NCBI GenBank assembly: GCA_965231815.1
Contig: OZ246890.1
Span: forward strand, 2,356,001 to 2,420,000
DNA: 64,000 nt
Direction of reading: 5' to 3'
Source of the DNA: JAPPFW01 sp965231815
GTDB lineage: Bacteria; Actinomycetota; Acidimicrobiia; Spongiisociales; Spongiisociaceae
The translations under genes and the position numbers were made by a program. Below the pieces are notes generated by a model. It searched no databases. It worked only from the letters and a program-made list of their open reading frames with translations, and was not told the origin of the DNA. Shown here piece after piece: positions 7,935 through 16,650 of the stretch (position 1 is the stretch's first letter; each line of letters starts with the position of its first letter).

Positions 7935-9767
7935 CTAGACCGGTCGAAGGGCTCGGAGTTCCCGGCCGACCCAGCCGTCACCGGACTGCGTGATGATGAG
8001 TTCATCCACGGCCCTGGTCATCGCGACGTAGAGCAGTTGCTTGACCGCGTCTTGTTGCTCATCTTCCGGAACGTCGTGGACGTAGGCCTGATTCACCCCA
8101 CCGATAATCACCCGTCTGAACTCCAGGCCCTTGAGTCCGAACAGCGTCGAAACGCGCACCTTGTCGTGTACTCCCACGGCCTTGTCCTTGTTGCCCGGGG
8201 TCTGCTGTATGTGGAAGTAGGGGAGCCTGCGCCGCCGGAACTGCGACCACAGTTGTTTCTGGAGATCCTTGGCGCCGTACATGATGCCGATATTCCCCGG
8301 GGATACTCCCTCCGAGAGCATCCGCTGGACTTGGCGTGCGATCGCTTCTGCCTCGCCTCGGAGGTCGGAGCAGTCGACCAGTCGGGGCATCGGGCCGCTC
8401 CGAGGCGCCGTCTCAGGCGGGATCCTGGTCGTAAGATCATCAACGTCGGTGGTCCCGGTCAACCAGGCAGCCGGTCCCTCCAAGAACGTCCACGCGAACC
8501 AGAGAATCTCCCTGGTATTGCGGTAGTTCCGGCGAAAGACGGTGGTTCGGCCCCGGCCGGTAACCTTCGGAGGATTCCAGGTCATCTTCCGCCTATACAG
8601 GTTCTGGGCGTTGTCCATGGCCATCACGAAGTGGCCGGAGCGGTCCGGGCGAATCTGCCGTCCGGATCCGCCGAGATGCCTGCGGCTGGGCTTGAGCATG
8701 GCATGTGCGAGGTCAAGCCCGGTGTGATCCAGGTCCTGAGCTTCGTCCACCATAACCACGTCGTAACGATCGGACTCGGCCAACTCCTCAGCCTCGGCGA
8801 CTGCCTTCATCCGGGTCGCCTCGAAGTCCGGACGGCCGTTGCGGTCTACCATGCCCGCCAGATCGTATGCGAGGCGGTCGATGTTGGTAACCGTGATGCG
8901 ATCGGTCTTACCCACCATGTTTCGCAGGGCGTTCGCCAGCAAGCGGTTGAAGCACAGGACGAGAATCCTCATTCTCGGGTTCAATTCGTGGAGGTAACGA
9001 GCCCGATGGATGAGTACCAAGGTCTTACCGCTGCCCACCACTCCCCGGACTATCCGGTATCCCCAGCCCAGGTGCTCGGCGACCCGCTCCTGTTCCCGGT
9101 CCATGACCCGGATGATCTTCTCCGGGGCGATCTCCGGATCCTGGAAGAGCGGCGCCGTCTCGGAGCGTTCGTTTTCGGACGTTATTACCTTGGGATCGAT
9201 GATGACGCGAGGGTTGAGTACCGCTCTCGCCCGGCTCACGTCCTGCTCGTCGATCTGGGATCCGGAAGGGTTTCCGAGGATCCGCCGGATGGCGGGCGCC
9301 AGATTGCCTTCGGTCAGGTCCGATTGGGTGAGGATGGGCACGTCGCGCTGGTCGGGATGGAGCGCCTTGATAGGAACCTGATCATGGTGGGGGGTTGCCA
9401 GTATCGACTTGACCGGAAATGACCGGACCAGTTTCCGGTCGATCCCATCGCGCAAGTTTTCGGTTCGCTCCGCGATGTGCTCCTGAATGGCGACGAGTTC
9501 TACCTTGCTGAAGCGACGTAGGCGGCGCTTTCTCCTCCTGGGATTGATGAAGGGCGCCGAGATCACCGCGATACCGGCCCCCGGATCCAACACCTCCAGG
9601 TAGGGGCTGGACCCCTCCGGACTTTGAAGCCAGACGGTGGTCTCCTCGGGCATGTGGTCCCGCAAGGCCCTCGCCACCTGGCGCAGCCGATCCGGCAGGC
9701 TCGATCGGCTGGCAATGTTCTTGGGGATCAGAAAGGCCGTCACCGCAAGGATGCTACCCGTGTTCAC
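7935..9767 (-). CDS. Superfamily 1 (UvrD-like) DNA helicase with degenerate nuclease-like N-terminus
   Basis: 610 residues. Helicase motifs are complete: GVVGSGKT Walker A at 242-249, DEAQD Walker B at 341-345, FRRNYRNT motif IV region, VSTLFGLKGLEF motif V and LLYVAMTRA motif VI. About 200 residues precede the ATPase; a segment near 55-75 (YLEVLDPGAGIAVISA) resembles the strand of NERD-type nuclease domains but lacks the expected Glu-x-Lys, so this part may be a degenerate or unrelated nuclease fold. The GTG start at 9767 directly abuts the TAG stop of the DnaQ-DinG-RecQ gene, so the two form one unit. A role in DNA repair or defence is inferred from this pairing. Confidence 0.85.
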   Translation of the reverse strand: MNTGSILAVTAFLIPKNIASRSSLPDRLRQVARALRDHMPEETTVWLQSPEGSSPYLEVLDPGAGIAVISAPFINPRRRKRRLRRFSKVELVAIQEHIAERTENLRDGIDRKLVRSFPVKSILATPHHDQVPIKALHPDQRDVPILTQSDLTEGNLAPAIRRILGNPSGSQIDEQDVSRARAVLNPRVIIDPKVITSENERSETAPLFQDPEIAPEKIIRVMDREQERVAEHLGWGYRIVRGVVGSGKTLVLIHRARYLHELNPRMRILVLCFNRLLANALRNMVGKTDRITVTNIDRLAYDLAGMVDRNGRPDFEATRMKAVAEAEELAESDRYDVVMVDEAQDLDHTGLDLAHAMLKPSRRHLGGSGRQIRPDRSGHFVMAMDNAQNLYRRKMTWNPPKVTGRGRTTVFRRNYRNTREILWFAWTFLEGPAAWLTGTTDVDDLTTRIPPETAPRSGPMPRLVDCSDLRGEAEAIARQVQRMLSEGVSPGNIGIMYGAKDLQKQLWSQFRRRRLPYFHIQQTPGNKDKAVGVHDKVRVSTLFGLKGLEFRRVIIGGVNQAYVHDVPEDEQQDAVKQLLYVAMTRAVDELIITQSGDGWVGRELRALRPV

Positions 9768-12700
9768 CTACCGTCCGTACCCGAACTTCAGCGCCTTCCG
9801 GCCTTCGGGGGCGAGGCGCAGCGTCTTCCAGGTTCGGCCCCCCTCCTGCACTTCCACTTCCTCTATGTGACCCGAATCGATAAGCTCGTCGATTACTTGC
9901 TCGACCTGCTCGACCGCCAGCATGGCCAAGCGTCCGAAGCATCCATGAAGCTTGAGATGCTCGCTCAACGGGTGAGGACCGCCACCCTCTCCTCGCAGGG
10001 TCCGGACCAAGCTCCGCCGGGAGAACTTCCCGCCTTCCACATCGTCGACCAGCATCAGGACAAGAGGTTGGGCGGTGTCCTGTACCGCCTCCTGCATATC
10101 ATCGACTCGGATGTTGAACTCCGCCCAGGGCCGGGGCAGGTCGGGAGTGCATGCGTCGCACCTTCCACACCTCATGGATGCCGGCTCATTCTCGCCCAAA
10201 TAGCGAAGCATGGCGCGCCGCCGGCATGGGGGAGAACCGTGCGCCAGCTTGCGAGCCCGCGCCGCTCGCGCCGCCACCGACCTTCTTTGTTCGGTGATCC
10301 TCCGCTCGATACGATCCCAGTCTGGTTGCACGTTTGCCGGACGTTCGAACACCAGCCCGTACCGCCAACTCGTGAAGCTACAAATGTCTCGTTTCTGAAG
10401 CTCGAACAGGATCCCCTCCATCTCCTCGGGTGACATTCCGAGACGATCCGCCTCCCTCAGCCCTTCATACTCCCGCTGATCCAATCCGGAACCGAGCAAG
10501 TGTTCGGCCTGCCGGGCGAGGTCGGGATACTCCTTTCGGAGCTCCTTTATCCGCTGAGGGGTGTCCGCAACGGTGGATACCCTTCCCCGGAGGACAAAAT
10601 CCGGATGCCTCCGGATAGCGCCCGCATGGTCGAGATAGTGGAGGGCCAGGTTGCCCCGCTCGTCCGGTTCCGCACCATGTTGGCCCACTCGCCGCCGGTC
10701 CTCCGGGTCGATGTAGTTCATCCCGACCTTGAGGCGCTTCCACTCCTGCCGGACATCCGCAAGGTGCGGGACCGAGGAACTCACGAAGTAGCGGTGGATG
10801 AAGCAGTCTCTCGGGGTTACCAGCAGCACCGCCGTCCCGGTCTTCGGTCCGGTTCCGTCAAGAGCTCCGCGGGCTGCCCGTCCCGTTTCCTGTACGTACT
10901 CCTCTATGGAGGCGGGCATCTCCAGATGCACGATCAGAGCGATGTCGGGTTTGTCGATGCCTAGCCCGAACGCTTTGGTAGCCACTACCAGATCGATCTC
11001 GCCATGCCGGAACGCGTCCTCGGTGTGTTGCCGCTCGAAGAAGCCCATCCCGCTGTTGTAGGGTCGCACCCGGTGACCGAAGGTTCGCAACAGGGCCGAC
11101 AGCCGGGAGGTGTCCTTGACCGTCGGGACGTAGACGATGGCGCTTTGGCGCCGGAAAGCCTCGAGAACCTGCGCCACCCGGATATCCCGGTCCTGCCGGT
11201 TGGCGCAACGTTCCACGTAGTAGCGGACTTCGGGTCGGTCGGCCGATCCGATCAACTCGGCCGAGGACATGCGGAGGTCGAGGAGCCGTGTGATGTCGTC
11301 GCGGACTTCCGGCGTTGCGGTGGCCGTGACCGCCAGGGTGGGCAGACGCTTGTCGCTCACCTCCTTGATGGCTCGCGGGATGATGGAATACTCAGGCCGG
11401 AACGAGTGACCCCACATAGAGATGCAGTGGGCTTCGTCCACCGCTACCCGGGTGATTTCGACTTCGGCGAGCCACTGCCGGAACACCGGAGACCACAGTC
11501 GTTCGGGGCTGACATACAGCAACTTGATAAGACCCTCGGCCGCGGCTCGCAGGATCGACTCCTGCTCCGCCTGGCTCACTCCCGAGTAGAGGGCCGCCGC
11601 TTCGGTCACACCTCGCGAGCGTAGGTTGTCCACCTGATCCCGCATGAGGGCGATCAACGGCGAGACGACCAGGGTCACGCCGGGAGACACCAGGGCCGGG
11701 ACCTGGTAAGTCACCGACTTCCCGGACCCGGTCGGGAGCACCGCCATCACGTCCTCGCCCCGCATGAAGCGGCTCATCACCTCGTGCTGACCCTCCCGCC
11801 ACGCATCAAACCCGAGCCACTCACGAGCTATCTCGAGTCGACTCTCGATAGGTTGATCCTCGAACGGGCCGTCGGCGCCCAGATCGAGGGCCGCTTGAGA
11901 AAGGGTGCGGACACCGGGTATCGCTTCGATCTGTCGGCGCCGTTCCTCGTCAAAGGGTAGGTCCAGATGATCGGCGATGGTCCGGTACGCATCCTCGGGG
12001 CTATCGATGTCGATCCGAGTAGGTGGTCCGGACAAGCTGTCGAGAAGCACGTCGCGATAGCGGACCGGGCGACGCAGCCGGTTGTCTAGCACCACGGTCA
12101 GGCCCCGGTCGTCGGCGGTGCGGATCAGGCGCCCCACTCCCTGAGCGAAGGCGATGGCGGCTCGCGGAACGATATAGTCGGCAAAAGGATCGCGACCCTG
12201 GATCTCCAGCAACTCGGTACGGGCGCCGACCACCGGATCCCCGATGGAGTCGAACGGGATCTTCTCGATGATCAGCAGGCGGAGCGCTCGGCCGGGTACG
12301 TCGATGCCTTCCCAGAATGACCGCAGCCCGAGCAGGCAGGAGTCCGGTTCGGCTCTCATCCGTTCGATCAGGGCCGGCGACGACTCGTCGCCCTGGGCGA
12401 GCAACTCTATTCCAACGTTGTCCAGATGCGAGCGGGCATGATCCCGAACCCGGTCGAGCCGAGCCCGGGCCGTCATCAACACCAGCGCGCCCCCTCCGCT
12501 CGCCACGCAGAGCCGGGGGATCTCTCCCGCCTCGGTCTCGGTGAACCGGTCCATCAGGCCGCCCCGCGGCGCCGGGAGGTAGTCGGTGAGCAGGAGCAGG
12601 TGGTTCTCCGGTAAGTTCCCGAACGGTGATCCGATCACTTCGGATTCGACCCGCTCCAGTCCCAGACGTTTGATCAGGTAGCCGAAGTCGTTGCCGGATC

Positions 12701-14921
12701 GGAGCGTGGCCGAGGTCAGCACCACCGAATTGCTGTACTCCCAGAGGTCCGACAACAGACCGGCCACGGACAGCGGCGCGCGGCGTAGCGTCCACCGCCA
12801 ATTACCCGCCAAACCTCCCTGCTTTGCTTCACTGGTTTCCTCGGCTGTGCCACGTTCGGATGTCGTGCTGTCGAAGGAGACCACGGCGATGTTGATCCAT
12901 GTTCCTGGGTCCGGTTCTTCTTCGGTATCATCCTGCGACTGGCGACCCGTCGTTGCCCACAGTACGGCGTCGGTAAGCCGACCGGCGTCCCATGCCTCCC
13001 GCCCGTATCGCGCCATTTCCTCCTCAAGGTCGTTCTGGCGGTATCTGCCGACCAACTCGTCGGGCACCGTTATGTCGTTGAGCGTCTCCACTACCTTGCG
13101 TAGGGCTCGTTTGAGGTTGTGGCCGGCTTGCAGGACCGTCCGATACTTGGGATGGCGGGTGTCGACGCCGCGGCGGATGCGATACGAGGCGCCGTAGCGG
13201 GCGGCCTGTTTACGGGTCGCGCCGGTTCGATCGCGTACGTACTCCGTGAGCGGTGCGGAAAGTTCTACGATCGCCATCCGCACCTCGTCGCTCGCTAAGC
13301 GAAGCGCGTTGATCTTGTGGTTCCGGAGACCCCACCCTGTCGCCCGGGCCAGGCGAGCGGACAGGCCGCGACGTGTTCGAGCATCCCATAGAGCGTCGCA
13401 TAGCTTCTCGAGTTGCTTACCGCTTATCTCTCTCGTGGCGGCGGTCGTGGCCGAGTCCTCTAGGTCGTGGGCTTCGTCCACCACCAAGTTGAAGGAGCCC
13501 GGGTAGAGGTCCGGTCCCGAAGCGAGCAGCGCATGGTTCAGCACCGCAACATGAGCGGTCTTGAGGGCGTTGAGCGCCCGCCGGTAGAAGTCGAGGGTGT
13601 CGAGTTGGTTCCGGACGGGTCCCGGACGGCTTACCACCCGGAGTTTCCATCGGAAGAAGCCCAAGGCGCCCAAGCGAGAGAGGGCGGTGGTCCGCAGGTC
13701 GGCCCAGTCGCCGGTTGGAGTCTCCGCCGCCCAGCCGCAGATGATGGCCAGCGCCATCCCGGCGTCTTGGTGAGCCGGGCTTCCGTCCGATTCCTCCTCC
13801 AGGGCGGCAAGCTCCGCATCGAGGGATCGGAGGCTGATGTAGTTCCGCCTGCCCTTGAGCACCACGCTCGGGATGGGGCCGATCTCGGTTTCCAGCTGTT
13901 GAAGGGTGGTCATGATCTGGTCCTGCAACACCCGGGAATGCGGTGTGACCACTGTGGTACGCCCTGAAGCACGGGCCATCTCGATGCCGGGAACGAGGTA
14001 AGCAAGGGTCTTGCCGGTGCCGGTGGGCGCCTCGATCATCCAGCGGCTGCCTTTATGACTCAGTGCTTTAGCGACCAGCCGAACCATCCGGGCCTGCTGC
14101 TCCCGGGGTTCCCGACCACCCGACATGAGCAGGCCGCCCGTCTCGAAGTATCCGGTTATCTTTCCGGGGTCAAAGGTACCGGACGGCGGGCTGGGATCTA
14201 CCACCGGCGGCATCGGGATCACATCATGCAGCGGAGGGGCTTCCGGCACCGGATGCGTGAATAGAGACCAAGGATGGTCGACCACACCGAGGACCCAGCG
14301 CTGGAGCCGGCGAGCGGGAGATGGGCCGTTCAGCTTCCTCAGGAGTCCCAGCATGATCTTCCGAGTCATCTGAGCGTCGTGCAATGCAACGTGGCGATCC
14401 CTGGGCTCCAACTTGTAGATCTTGGCCAGATGGTCAAGGGTTCGACCGGGCGGCGCATAACCGCCATCTATCCCACGGGTGGAGGTCCCTGCCCGCGGGA
14501 ACACCAGGTGAGCCAACTCCAGCGTGTCCGGGCGAGGTCCGCGAGGCGGGGTGAGGCCTAGCGAGGAGGCGGCGGAGTCCAGCACCACGAAGTCGTAGCC
14601 CAACCCGTTGTGGGCGATCAGAGGCAGGTCGCCTACCCACTCGAAGAAACGCGGCAGTAACTCGTCCAGCGGTGGCGCCTTGCCGAGAGCGCCGTACTCC
14701 AAGCCGGTCAGCCGGGTGATCCGCTCGGGCAACTTCCGCTGCGGGCGTACCAGACAATCGAAGGTGTCCACTACCTCGGCGCCCGAGACCTTGACACCGC
14801 CGATCTGGATGATCTCGTGTTCGGTGGGATCGGGCCGGTCGGCGTTGGTCTCGAGGTCGAATACTACGTGATCCGGCATGCCCTCCATGAGGTCACCGAT
14901 CATAGATACCGGTGGGGACAC
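9768..14921 (-). CDS. DnaQ exonuclease - DinG/XPD helicase - RecQ helicase fusion
   Basis: One uninterrupted frame of up to 1717 residues. Residues 17-195 are a DEDDh 3'-5' exonuclease (Asp22, Glu24, Asp109, His177, Asp182). Residues 250-960 are a DinG/XPD-type helicase: APTGTGKT near 298-305, DEAHD at 482-486, VLTSATL near 734, FWEGIDVPG near 869 and GVGRLIR near 928. The Cys expected after KGRRNY in iron-sulphur members is replaced by Ile-Ser, so the cluster is probably absent. Residues 1030-1600 are a RecQ helicase: LPTGSGKS near 1062, DEAHCISMWGHSF at 1163, FGLGIDKPD near 1318, ETGRAAR near 1346, then a zinc-binding C-x-x-C-x-x-C block, and a winged-helix-like tail. DnaQ-DinG fusions are known; adding RecQ is unusual. 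Several starts between 14879 and 14921 are possible. Confidence 0.88.
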   Translation of the reverse strand: MSPPVSMIGDLMEGMPDHVVFDLETNADRPDPTEHEIIQIGGVKVSGAEVVDTFDCLVRPQRKLPERITRLTGLEYGALGKAPPLDELLPRFFEWVGDLPLIAHNGLGYDFVVLDSAASSLGLTPPRGPRPDTLELAHLVFPRAGTSTRGIDGGYAPPGRTLDHLAKIYKLEPRDRHVALHDAQMTRKIMLGLLRKLNGPSPARRLQRWVLGVVDHPWSLFTHPVPEAPPLHDVIPMPPVVDPSPPSGTFDPGKITGYFETGGLLMSGGREPREQQARMVRLVAKALSHKGSRWMIEAPTGTGKTLAYLVPGIEMARASGRTTVVTPHSRVLQDQIMTTLQQLETEIGPIPSVVLKGRRNYISLRSLDAELAALEEESDGSPAHQDAGMALAIICGWAAETPTGDWADLRTTALSRLGALGFFRWKLRVVSRPGPVRNQLDTLDFYRRALNALKTAHVAVLNHALLASGPDLYPGSFNLVVDEAHDLEDSATTAATREISGKQLEKLCDALWDARTRRGLSARLARATGWGLRNHKINALRLASDEVRMAIVELSAPLTEYVRDRTGATRKQAARYGASYRIRRGVDTRHPKYRTVLQAGHNLKRALRKVVETLNDITVPDELVGRYRQNDLEEEMARYGREAWDAGRLTDAVLWATTGRQSQDDTEEEPDPGTWINIAVVSFDSTTSERGTAEETSEAKQGGLAGNWRWTLRRAPLSVAGLLSDLWEYSNSVVLTSATLRSGNDFGYLIKRLGLERVESEVIGSPFGNLPENHLLLLTDYLPAPRGGLMDRFTETEAGEIPRLCVASGGGALVLMTARARLDRVRDHARSHLDNVGIELLAQGDESSPALIERMRAEPDSCLLGLRSFWEGIDVPGRALRLLIIEKIPFDSIGDPVVGARTELLEIQGRDPFADYIVPRAAIAFAQGVGRLIRTADDRGLTVVLDNRLRRPVRYRDVLLDSLSGPPTRIDIDSPEDAYRTIADHLDLPFDEERRRQIEAIPGVRTLSQAALDLGADGPFEDQPIESRLEIAREWLGFDAWREGQHEVMSRFMRGEDVMAVLPTGSGKSVTYQVPALVSPGVTLVVSPLIALMRDQVDNLRSRGVTEAAALYSGVSQAEQESILRAAAEGLIKLLYVSPERLWSPVFRQWLAEVEITRVAVDEAHCISMWGHSFRPEYSIIPRAIKEVSDKRLPTLAVTATATPEVRDDITRLLDLRMSSAELIGSADRPEVRYYVERCANRQDRDIRVAQVLEAFRRQSAIVYVPTVKDTSRLSALLRTFGHRVRPYNSGMGFFERQHTEDAFRHGEIDLVVATKAFGLGIDKPDIALIVHLEMPASIEEYVQETGRAARGALDGTGPKTGTAVLLVTPRDCFIHRYFVSSSVPHLADVRQEWKRLKVGMNYIDPEDRRRVGQHGAEPDERGNLALHYLDHAGAIRRHPDFVLRGRVSTVADTPQRIKELRKEYPDLARQAEHLLGSGLDQREYEGLREADRLGMSPEEMEGILFELQKRDICSFTSWRYGLVFERPANVQPDWDRIERRITEQRRSVAARAARARKLAHGSPPCRRRAMLRYLGENEPASMRCGRCDACTPDLPRPWAEFNIRVDDMQEAVQDTAQPLVLMLVDDVEGGKFSRRSLVRTLRGEGGGPHPLSEHLKLHGCFGRLAMLAVEQVEQVIDELIDSGHIEEVEVQEGGRTWKTLRLAPEGRKALKFGYGR

Positions 14922-15045
14922 GTCCTGGCTTCCCTTGTATCGCCGAGGTCGGAGAGCGAACGTCGTAGGTAATCGACAGCGGGCTTTCCATCCGGCGGTT
15001 CATGATCCGGTAGCGTGGGTTCCGCAGGTCGATATAGGGAGGATC

Positions 15046-16119
15046 ATGGTTTCGAAGAAGGCTCGGTTCGGGGTGCGCGTAACCTGCGCAGGCCCGCTGG
15101 CAGGGGCTGAAGCCTTGCGCCGCTCATCGGTGGAGGCCGATCGTCTCGGATTCGACACGCTTTGGGTGCATGACTATTTCGTCTGGAACCAACTCCTCGA
15201 CTCGGTCCACATATCATGTGGTTCCAGAGAGACCTACTGGGAGGCGTCCGCCCGCCAGGATTACCAGCCGCTCTTCATGGAATCGCTGACGAATCTCGCT
15301 TTTCTGGCCGGGGTGACGCAAAACATCCGCTTAGGGCTGGCCGTTCTTTGCCTCCCCTACCGGGAAGCTCTCGGTACCGCCAAACAGATCGCCAACATTG
15401 ATGTGTTGAGCAACGGGCGGCTGGAGTTGGGAATCGGCCAGGGAGCGCCTAAAAGCACCCACAACGTCGAGTTCGAGGTGATGGATATTTCCCGGGGCAC
15501 CAAGGTTCGGCACACCCGTGAGGTCTTCGAGGCCATGCGGGAGGTTTGGACCAAGGACAAAGCCACCTGGCACAGCGAGTTCTGCAACTTCGACGAGGCC
15601 GAGGTATACCCGAAGCCGGTGCAGAAGCCCTATCCCCCCATCTGGATCGGGGGCTCGGCGGAGAAGTCCCTGGAGATGATCGCCGACTATGCGGACGGCT
15701 GGCTGTCCTTCTGGATCACGCCTGACGAGTTTCCAGCCGCTATCGCCGACATCCACCGGAGAATGAGGGAGCGAGGCCGTGATCCGGAGAAGTTCACGGT
15801 CGGTACCGAGATACAGGTCTATCTCGGCGACACCATGGAGCAGGCTCGCCGCGAAGCCGAGCCCACCATGCTCGCGTTCGAGGAAGGATATGCCGGTACT
15901 ACCGGGCTCCATGTATCGGCGCAAGAACGTACCGACACGATGGCGGCGATCTGGTCGGCTTCGTTGATCGGATCACCCGATGACGTAGCTGCCCGGATAC
16001 AGGAGTATCTCGACTCCGGATGTACGGCGTTCGAGATGAAGTTCATCTACCACTCGGTTGATCATCTGATCGAGCAGTGGACCCGCTTCCAGGAGGAGGT
16101 GGCCCCGAACTTCTCCTGA
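15046..16119 (+). CDS. LLM-class flavin-dependent oxidoreductase (F420/FMN type)
   Basis: The ATG at 15046 follows GGGAGG at 15037-15042, giving 357 residues; an open frame extends upstream to 14878 but reads as non-coding. The sequence has the luciferase-like (bacterial luciferase/F420) barrel: RFGVRV strand, DTLWVHDY near residue 42, LGLAVLCLPYRE, NGRLELGIGQG and YPPIWIGGSAEKSLEMIADYADGW broken across the middle of the protein, and a C-terminal GSPDDVAARIQEY. Such enzymes oxidise or reduce small organics with F420 or flavin. It is divergent from the helicase fusion and is followed by repeats. Actinobacteria carry many such paralogues. Confidence 0.88.
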   Translation: MVSKKARFGVRVTCAGPLAGAEALRRSSVEADRLGFDTLWVHDYFVWNQLLDSVHISCGSRETYWEASARQDYQPLFMESLTNLAFLAGVTQNIRLGLAVLCLPYREALGTAKQIANIDVLSNGRLELGIGQGAPKSTHNVEFEVMDISRGTKVRHTREVFEAMREVWTKDKATWHSEFCNFDEAEVYPKPVQKPYPPIWIGGSAEKSLEMIADYADGWLSFWITPDEFPAAIADIHRRMRERGRDPEKFTVGTEIQVYLGDTMEQARREAEPTMLAFEEGYAGTTGLHVSAQERTDTMAAIWSASLIGSPDDVAARIQEYLDSGCTAFEMKFIYHSVDHLIEQWTRFQEEVAPNFS

Positions 16120-16126
16120 GCGCGCT

Positions 16127-16241
16127 CCGAGAGGGTCTAAGAATCCCGTACAAAGGGATTCAGTCGCTAACCCGTAACTCTCTGACCAGGCGTTTTGCCG
16201 ACCACCGACTCCGTAAGATTCGTTTCTCAGGACCCTCCTGG
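16127..16241 (+). repeat. 115-bp inverted-repeat element, copy B
   Basis: Diverged copy. The hairpin arms here are AATCCC (16142-16147) and GGGATT (16155-16160) with the same GTACAAA loop as copy A; the third pair has changed from C-G to T-A on both sides. The right end reads GGACCCTCCTGG and abuts the 428-bp element copy B. It begins about eight bases after the stop codon of the LLM oxidoreductase. Confidence 0.8.
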
Positions 16242-16619
16242 TCTCCTGAATCGTTGCTTCGCTTGTGTTCGGGAGACCGCGAAATCTTTGTGGCGGGCGC
16301 GACCCGACATCCGGGGAAATCTGTCACACCCCCTCTGCATACTGGTGGGGTAACCGTAAAGCACCGACGGTTGGGTCAGGTACCGACCGGACCGGGGTTG
16401 GGATCATCTTGCTTGTTTTCTCTGCCTTGCCTCTGTTTGGCCAGGAGAGGGGTTAGCGGGACGCGTTTCGACGCTGAGGAGGCGGCGGCCGGGGGTGGGT
16501 CCCACAGGGAAGGGACCCATCCGGGTAGCTCGGTTTTCGCGGTCTTGACCCGGGTCTGTGCCGGAGGCGGGCCGGTGGTTACCTGCACTCTTGATGGAAA
16601 CTCCGACTGGGGACACTAG
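16238..16619 (+). mobile_element. Non-autonomous IS630-like element, copy B (382 bp)
   Basis: Inverted relative to copy A. It starts CTGGTCTCCTGAATCG (a decayed form of CTAGTGTCCTGAATCG) and ends with the reverse complement of CTAGTGTCCCCAGTCGG, CTAG at 16616-16619. It lies between two convergent genes and holds no credible ORF. The core 16326-16410 matches copy A and the relic at 22341-22430. Together with copy B of the 115-bp element it accounts for the 530 bases between 16119 and 16651. Confidence 0.72.
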
Positions 16620-16650
16620 ATAGCGTTGATGTACCCTTCCACGCCGGGGG

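Noticed and set aside
7824..9422. Long plus-strand ORF of 532 residues opposite the SF1 helicase
   Set aside because: Its frame is the mirror of a gene with complete helicase motifs; the translation shows no domain and has the skewed composition of an antisense shadow.
16265..16619. ORFs inside the 382-bp element
   Set aside because: Frames are not conserved between copies at 3493 and 16238; conservation is at the DNA level and outside a coding pattern.
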